Below, piece after piece: positions 32,281 through 37,186 of a stretch of 37,186 nucleotides of DNA. Source of the DNA: Paracoccaceae bacterium (lineage in GTDB: Bacteria > Pseudomonadota > Alphaproteobacteria > Rhodobacterales > Rhodobacteraceae); the NCBI GenBank assembly GCA_029248915.1, contig JAQWIK010000091.1, positions 1 to 37,186 on the forward strand, read 5' to 3'. The translations under genes were made by a program, and so were the position numbers. The stretch's first letter is position 1, and every line of letters begins with the position of its first letter. Under the pieces are notes generated by a model, which ran no database searches, was not told the origin of the DNA, and was given only the letters and a program-made list of their open reading frames with translations.

Positions 32281-33735
32281 ATGTCGAAGGTAATTAAAAA
32301 TGGAACAGTTGTAACTCATGATTTGACTTACAAAGCTGATATTTTAATTGAGGGTTCGAAAATAACAGAGATCGGAAAAAATCTTTCTGGCGATAGTGAG
32401 ATCGACGCTACAGATTGTTTTGTTATGCCAGGTGGAATTGACCCACATACCCATTTGGAAATGCCTTTTATGGGTACATATTCAAGCGATGATTTTGAAA
32501 GTGGCACTCGAGCTGGCCTAGCTGGTGGAACTACGATGGTGGTAGATTTCGCTCTACCAAACCCGGGCGAGAGTTTGCTCGATGCTTTAAAACGCTGGGA
32601 TAATAAATCTACTAGAGCCAATTGTGATTATTCTTTTCATATGGCTGTAACCTGGTGGGGTGAACAAGTTTTTAATGATATGAAAACGGTAATTGAGGAA
32701 CGTGGCATCAGTACTTTTAAACACTTCCTGGCCTACAAAGGTGCTTTAATGGTGAATGATGATGAATTGTATTCATCTTTTTCCCGCCTGGCGGAGCTTG
32801 GGGGAATCGCTATGGTTCACGCTGAGAACGGCGATGTCGTAGCAGAGCTGAGCGCAAAGCTTTTGGCTGAGGGTAACAATGGCCCAGAAGCTCATGCATT
32901 TTCGCGACCGAGTCAGGTCGAAGGTGAGGCAACAAATCGTGCGATCATGATCGCTGATATGGCTGGAGTTCCTCTTTATGTTGTTCATACATCTTGTGAA
33001 GAATCCCACGAAGCAATTCGTCGCGCTAGGCAGGCGGGGAAGCGGGTTTGGGGCGAACCGTTGATACAGCATTTAACTCTTGATGAAAGTGAGTACTTTA
33101 ATAAAGACTGGGATCATGCTGCTCGTCGGGTAATGTCACCGCCTTTTAGAAATAAAATGCACCAGGATAGTTTATGGGCTGGATTACAATCAGGATCCTT
33201 GAGCGTTGTTGCTACAGACCACTGTGCCTTTACCACCGAACAAAAACGTTTCGGTGCAGGTGATTTTACAAAAATTCCAAATGGCACAGGTGGTCTGGAA
33301 GATAGATTACCTATGTTGTGGACCCACGGTGTTAGGACGGGTCGACTTACTATGAATGAATTTGTAGCTGTTACTTCCACAAATATAGCAAAAATATTAA
33401 ATTGTTATCCTAAAAAAGGAGCAATATTGGTTGGGGCAGATGCAGATTTGATTGTCTGGGATCCTGAAAAGTCTAAAACGATTAAAGCATCGTCTCAGCA
33501 ATCAGCAATTGACTACAATGTGTTTGAAGGTCACAAAGTAACAGGCTTGCCTAGATACACCTTAACCAGAGGTTACGTTGCAATTTCTGATGGTGAAATT
33601 AATACGAAAGAGGGGCACGGTGAATTTGTTGCACGCAAAGGTAACACACCAATAAACCAAGCTCTTTCAAATTGGAAAGACCTTACATCTCCAACTCCAG
33701 TGAATCGCACTGGGATACCTGCTACAGGTGTTTAA
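32281..33735 (+). CDS. hydA: Dihydropyrimidinase (D-hydantoinase family)
   Basis: Opens the ring of dihydrouracil or dihydrothymine to the N-carbamoyl-beta-amino acid. The 484 residues are full length and all zinc ligands are present: His56 and His58 (GGIDPHTHLEMPF), the carboxylated Lys153 (HFLAYKGALMV), His180 (AMVHAENGD), His236 (VVHTSCEESH) and Asp313 (ATDHCAF). NGTGGLEDRLP is the substrate-binding segment. AGGAG lies 8 bases before the ATG. It is located between the carbamoyl amidohydrolase and the ABC importer genes. Its substrate needs a prior reduction of uracil, for which no PreT/PreA or PydA gene is present in this window. Confidence 0.95.
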   Translation: MSKVIKNGTVVTHDLTYKADILIEGSKITEIGKNLSGDSEIDATDCFVMPGGIDPHTHLEMPFMGTYSSDDFESGTRAGLAGGTTMVVDFALPNPGESLLDALKRWDNKSTRANCDYSFHMAVTWWGEQVFNDMKTVIEERGISTFKHFLAYKGALMVNDDELYSSFSRLAELGGIAMVHAENGDVVAELSAKLLAEGNNGPEAHAFSRPSQVEGEATNRAIMIADMAGVPLYVVHTSCEESHEAIRRARQAGKRVWGEPLIQHLTLDESEYFNKDWDHAARRVMSPPFRNKMHQDSLWAGLQSGSLSVVATDHCAFTTEQKRFGAGDFTKIPNGTGGLEDRLPMLWTHGVRTGRLTMNEFVAVTSTNIAKILNCYPKKGAILVGADADLIVWDPEKSKTIKASSQQSAIDYNVFEGHKVTGLPRYTLTRGYVAISDGEINTKEGHGEFVARKGNTPINQALSNWKDLTSPTPVNRTGIPATGV

Positions 33736-33751
33736 GACTTAGGGGCAACTA

Positions 33752-34534
33752 GTGACAGACGAGACAGTGATTTCTGCGCAGTCGTTGGATTTAACCTTCC
33801 AAACCAATGACGGGCCCGTTCATGCTTTGAAAGATGTAAACCTTAATATAACAAAAGGTGACTTTATAAGTTTTATTGGGCCATCTGGATGCGGTAAAAC
33901 AACACTTTTAAGAGTTATGGCGGATCTAGATCAGCCAACAGATGGGACTATCACGATTAATGGTGTTTCTCCAAAAGCTGCCCGAGAAAGTCGGGCATAT
34001 GGATATGTTTTTCAATCAGCGGGATTATATCCGTGGCGCACAATAGGAAAAAATATACGCTTACCATTAGAAATAATGGGGATAAGTAAGTCTGAGCAAA
34101 AAGAGAGAGTTGAAAAAGTTCTAAAGTTAGTTGAGTTAGAAGATTTTGAAAAGAAATTTCCATGGCAGCTTTCTGGTGGAATGCAACAAAGAGCATCCAT
34201 CGCAAGGGCTCTAGCATTTGATGCTGATATTTTATTAATGGATGAACCTTTTGGTGCTTTGGATGAAATAGTAAGAGACTATTTAAACGAACAGTTGCTG
34301 AAACTTTGGCATTCTACAGAAAAAACAATTTGTTTTGTAACTCACTCGATTCCAGAGGCGGTATACCTATCCACTAAAATTGTTGTTATGTCTCCTCGTC
34401 CTGGACGAATTATTGATATAATTGAAAGTGATTTGCCTGACAAACGACCCTTGGAGATAAGAGATACAAAAGAGTTTATTGATATTGCCCAAAGAGTAAG
34501 AGAAGGTTTAAGGGCGGGGCATAGTTATGAATAA
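33752..34534 (+). CDS. NitT/TauT-type ABC transporter ATPase (predicted pyrimidine importer)
   Basis: 260-residue ATPase with Walker A GPSGCGKT (43-50), signature LSGGMQQRASIARAL, Walker B ILLMDEPFGALDE and the switch His in CFVTHSIPEA, of the SsuB/TauB/ThiZ branch. The start is GTG, preceded by AGGGG. It lies 16 bases after the dihydropyrimidinase stop, and its end overlaps the next permease by 8 bases. In alphaproteobacteria such ThiXYZ-like importers often stand beside hydA and are thought to bring in pyrimidines (general knowledge, from memory); sequence alone gives only the class. Confidence 0.92.
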   Translation: MTDETVISAQSLDLTFQTNDGPVHALKDVNLNITKGDFISFIGPSGCGKTTLLRVMADLDQPTDGTITINGVSPKAARESRAYGYVFQSAGLYPWRTIGKNIRLPLEIMGISKSEQKERVEKVLKLVELEDFEKKFPWQLSGGMQQRASIARALAFDADILLMDEPFGALDEIVRDYLNEQLLKLWHSTEKTICFVTHSIPEAVYLSTKIVVMSPRPGRIIDIIESDLPDKRPLEIRDTKEFIDIAQRVREGLRAGHSYE

Positions 34535-35393
34535 CGCGTTCCTTCCAGTAGTAACAATTTCTACTTTCATAGTGTTAATTTGGTATAGTTTCTCAATAGT
34601 ATTGAATTCGTCATGGGCCTTAGACAAGGCAGAAAGGAACGACCAGAAACTTAGTTTTTCTGAACTTGTTCATGATACCTGGTCTCAGAAGAAGCCTAAA
34701 TTGCCGACCCCTCATCAGGTGGGCTATGAAATGTGGAAGACGATTTTTGATAAAAAAGTTACGTCTAAACGATCGCTTGTTTACCATGGTTGGATAACGT
34801 TATCGGCAACATTGGCTGGCTTTATGCTGGGGACGGTTTTAGGTATTTTATTAGCTTTAGCAATTGTACATGACAAAGCGACAAATTTAAGTGTGATGCC
34901 ATGGATTATTACGAGTCAAACAATACCAATACTGGCGTTAGCTCCTATGATCATTGTCGTATTGAGTTCAATTGGTTTTACCGGGCTATTGCCTAAGGCC
35001 GTTATTTCAATGTATCTTTCCTTTTTTCCAATTGTAGTGGGAATGGTTAAGGGACTTAGGTCACCTGATTTACTTGAAATTGATCAAATGAAAACTTGGT
35101 CGGCCTCGCAGTTTCAGATTTTGATTAAATTAAGGCTCCCGAAGTCAATTCCATTTCTATTTACCTCGCTGAAGCTCGGGATGGCGGCATCGCTTGTCGG
35201 AGCCATTGTTGGAGAGCTACCATCTGGTGCAATCGCAGGTTTGGGAGCTAGAATGCTTTCAGGAAGTTATTATGGACAAACAATCCAAATCTGGAGTGCA
35301 TTATTTACTGCAGCTATTCTTGCAGCTTCATTGGTAGGCTTGATTAGTATAATTCAGGCCTTTGTTTTTAAAAGAATGATGATTGTTCAATGA
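34527..35393 (+). CDS. NitT/TauT-type ABC transporter permease
   Basis: Inner-membrane subunit, 288 residues, BPD_transp_1 family. An N-terminal helix (VVTISTFIVLIWYSFSIVL) and a hydrophilic stretch rich in Lys and Gln precede the membrane core; the loop before the core is longer than in SsuC. The ATPase-coupling loop is MKTWSASQFQILIKLRLPKS, and GAIVGELPSGAIAGLGARM is family-typical. It overlaps the ATPase gene upstream and shares ATGA with the second permease. Together they form a heterodimeric channel, unlike the homodimeric SsuC/TauC systems but like ThiX/RibX-type pairs. Confidence 0.91.
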   Translation: MNNAFLPVVTISTFIVLIWYSFSIVLNSSWALDKAERNDQKLSFSELVHDTWSQKKPKLPTPHQVGYEMWKTIFDKKVTSKRSLVYHGWITLSATLAGFMLGTVLGILLALAIVHDKATNLSVMPWIITSQTIPILALAPMIIVVLSSIGFTGLLPKAVISMYLSFFPIVVGMVKGLRSPDLLEIDQMKTWSASQFQILIKLRLPKSIPFLFTSLKLGMAASLVGAIVGELPSGAIAGLGARMLSGSYYGQTIQIWSALFTAAILAASLVGLISIIQAFVFKRMMIVQ

Positions 35394-36241
35394 ATAGTTT
35401 TTTCTTTTTTTCTATCATTTTTTGGATAGCCGCTTGGATAATAAATATTTTTATTGCTCAATCAACTCTCGCTAGAACTAAATTGGTCTTGCCTCCTATC
35501 TTATTCGGAGTATCCTTGCTACTGGTGTGGGAGGCTTCAATCAGTGCCTTTGATGTGAGTCCAGTAATTCTCCCAGCCCCGTCTTTAGTTTTTATAAAAT
35601 TAATTAGCAGCGTTTCAATTCTTTGGGTTGATTTTGTACAGACTTTCGTCAAAGGAGCTTTAAGTGGTTATATCTTTGGTTGTTCAGCAGCTTTTGGTGT
35701 TGCTCTTTTAGTAGATCGATTTAAGTTCCTGGAACGTGGATTATTGCCGATTGGAACTTTTATGGCAGCTCTTCCCATTATTGGTACGGCACCGATATTG
35801 GTAAGGTGGTTTGGTTTTGGCTGGGAGTCAAAATCTGCTGTAGTTACAGTGATGGTATTTTTCCCTATGCTGATAAATACTATACAAGGTCTTCAAATGT
35901 CTGATAAAATTCATCGTGATTTAATGCAGACATATAATGCAACATCATTTCAAACGTTGGTAAAATTGAGATTAGCTGCTGCAATGCCTTTTATTTTTAA
36001 TGGACTTAAAATCTGTTCTACCCTAGCATTAATCGGAGCAATTGTCGCTGAATTTTTTGGATCGCCGATTAAAGGGATTGGATTTAGGATTTCAACGGAA
36101 GTTGGCAGGTTTGCGTTAGACATGGTCTGGGCAGAGATAACAATAGCGGCAATAACAGGGTCGTTGTTTTACGGTGGGATTGTTTTGTTGGAAAAGGTAT
36201 TAACCTTCTGGCACCCGTCGCAAAGAGGAAGATCAGAATAA
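35390..36241 (+). CDS. NitT/TauT-type ABC transporter permease, second subunit
   Basis: 283 residues with several membrane helices. PVILPAPSLVFIKLISS is the classical segment before the core in this family, and YNATSFQTLVKLRLAAAMP the ATPase-coupling loop. GAIVAEFFGSPIKGIGFRI is the conserved C-terminal half motif. Its ATG overlaps the stop of the first permease by 4 bases, and the binding-protein gene follows 24 bases on with its own strong ribosome site. It is clearly a paralogue of its neighbour. Confidence 0.91.
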   Translation: MNSFFFFSIIFWIAAWIINIFIAQSTLARTKLVLPPILFGVSLLLVWEASISAFDVSPVILPAPSLVFIKLISSVSILWVDFVQTFVKGALSGYIFGCSAAFGVALLVDRFKFLERGLLPIGTFMAALPIIGTAPILVRWFGFGWESKSAVVTVMVFFPMLINTIQGLQMSDKIHRDLMQTYNATSFQTLVKLRLAAAMPFIFNGLKICSTLALIGAIVAEFFGSPIKGIGFRISTEVGRFALDMVWAEITIAAITGSLFYGGIVLLEKVLTFWHPSQRGRSE

Positions 36242-36265
36242 AATTGTAATTAAAGGAGAATATAT

Positions 36266-37186
36266 ATGAAAAATTTATTTAAATTCGCCCTTGGTGGCGT
36301 TGTTATGTTGTTGGCTTCAATGGCCACAGCGTCAGATGATGTAACAATTCAGCTAAAGTGGGTTACACAAACGCAGTTTGCTGGATATTATGTGGCACAA
36401 GACAAAGGATTTTATAAAGAGGAAGGTCTAAATGTTACCATCAAACCAGGTGGACCAGATATTGGGCCAATGCAAGTCCTTGCTGGAGGTGGCGCGGATG
36501 TGGCAGTCGATTGGATGCCATCTGCTTTAGCTGCAAGAGAAAAGGGACTTTCAGCAGTTAATATTGCTCAACCTTTTAAAAGTTCCGGAATGATGCTTAC
36601 TTGTAGAAAAGATCGCGGAGTAAACTCTGTCTCCGACCTCAAAGGTAAGAACCTGGGTGTTTGGTTTTTTGGTAATGAGTATCCATTCTTGAGTTGGATG
36701 AATAAATTAGGTCTTTCAACAGACGGTGGCTCTGACGGAGTTACTGTTTTTAAGCAAGGTTGGGATATCCTCCCTTTAACCCAAGGTGATGCAACATGTG
36801 TTTCGACGATGGCATATAACGAGTATTGGCAGGTTCTTGCTGAAGGCTTAAAACCATCCGAATTAACAGTGTTTAAATATGAGGCAGAAGGCGTTGCGAC
36901 ACTTGAAGATGGTCTTTATATTTTAGAAGAAAACTTAAAAAACGCGGCTTTCAAAGACAAGATGGTCAGGTTTGTAAGAGCGTCAATGAAAGGGTGGAAA
37001 TATGCCGAACAAAACCCAGCTGAGGCTGCTGAAATCGTTGTTGATAACGACGACTCTGGAGCTCAGACAGTTGAGCATAACACAACCCAGATGGGTGAAA
37101 TAATTAAGTTAACTGCAGGCAGCAATGGAGCCCTAGATCCGGCAGATTATCAACGTACAGTTGACAGTTTAATGACTGGTGGCTCA
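36266..37186 (+). CDS. NMT1/THI5-like ABC transporter substrate-binding protein, 3' end cut by the window
   Basis: Periplasmic receptor; 307 codons are visible and open at the edge, so probably 10-40 residues are missing. TAAAGGAGAA precedes the ATG. The signal peptide is MKNLFKFALGGVVMLLASMA, cleaved near ATA. VTIQLKWVTQTQFAGYYVAQ and DKGFYKEEGLNVTIKPGGP are the THI5/NMT1 hallmark. Relatives bind thiamine precursors (HMP, formylaminopyrimidine), riboflavin or pyrimidine bases. With hydA, the carbamoyl amidohydrolase and rutR in the cluster, uracil/thymine or a dihydropyrimidine is the best guess for the ligand. Confidence 0.92.
   Translation, partial: MKNLFKFALGGVVMLLASMATASDDVTIQLKWVTQTQFAGYYVAQDKGFYKEEGLNVTIKPGGPDIGPMQVLAGGGADVAVDWMPSALAAREKGLSAVNIAQPFKSSGMMLTCRKDRGVNSVSDLKGKNLGVWFFGNEYPFLSWMNKLGLSTDGGSDGVTVFKQGWDILPLTQGDATCVSTMAYNEYWQVLAEGLKPSELTVFKYEAEGVATLEDGLYILEENLKNAAFKDKMVRFVRASMKGWKYAEQNPAEAAEIVVDNDDSGAQTVEHNTTQMGEIIKLTAGSNGALDPADYQRTVDSLMTGGS

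Overview
The window is AT-rich, densely packed proteobacterial DNA. Short or overlapping gene junctions (ATGA, TAATG), a RutR-type regulator, solute-binding-protein ABC importers and an F420 gene set with separate cofG and cofH suggest a free-living alphaproteobacterium, probably marine and of low GC. The SAR116 or Rhodobacterales level is a guess. No rRNA, tRNA, CRISPR array, phage gene or insertion sequence was seen. No gene-free stretch exceeds 300 bases.

Region 1 (1-8080, minus strand) is one transcription unit. In order of transcription it holds an oligopeptide/dipeptide-type ABC importer (binding protein, two permeases, fused double ATPase), an aldehyde dehydrogenase, an SDR dehydrogenase and a P1-family (DmpA/BapA-like) aminopeptidase cut by the window edge. 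It looks like uptake and breakdown of a peptide-like or amide compound. A divergent promoter region with repeated AGGTATT boxes (8258-8306) separates it from an amidase and a 2-oxoglutarate/Fe(II) oxygenase on the plus strand (8375-10767).

Region 2 (10777-16075) is a mixed set: a D-serine dehydratase/D-threonine aldolase-like PLP enzyme, a cupin and a quinone-oxidoreductase-like MDR on the minus strand; then an SDR lacking the usual Tyr/Lys pair, an exported PQQ-type sugar dehydrogenase and an exported histidine phosphatase on the plus strand.

Region 3 (16229-23020) is a BMP-type nucleoside ABC importer (binding protein, double ATPase, two permeases) followed by a cytosine deaminase (CodA)-like amidohydrolase that keeps every metal and catalytic residue, then a DMT-family transporter.

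Region 4 (23067-37186) is the most striking. A tightly overlapping operon cofG-cofH-cofD-cofC-cofE-npdG plus one luciferase-like F420-dependent oxidoreductase encodes synthesis of coenzyme F420, its reduction by NADPH, and a single candidate user enzyme. It is followed by a convergent rutR homologue, then by an N-carbamoyl-beta-alanine amidohydrolase-type hydrolase, a dihydropyrimidinase and a NitT/TauT-type ABC importer with an NMT1-like binding protein (cut by the window end). Two tandem sequences matching the E. coli RutR operator consensus (TTGACCAnnTGGTCAA, from memory) precede cofG, and a third precedes the hydrolase gene.

Taken together, regions 3 and 4 look like a pyrimidine salvage and degradation island: cytosine to uracil (CodA-like), uracil to dihydrouracil (normally PreTA/PydA, absent here), dihydrouracil to N-carbamoyl-beta-alanine (dihydropyrimidinase), and then to beta-alanine, CO2 and ammonia. 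My main hypothesis is that the F420H2-dependent luciferase-like enzyme performs the missing reduction, and that F420 synthesis itself is under RutR/uracil control. The gene content and operator matches are seen in the sequence; the reaction assignment is inference.
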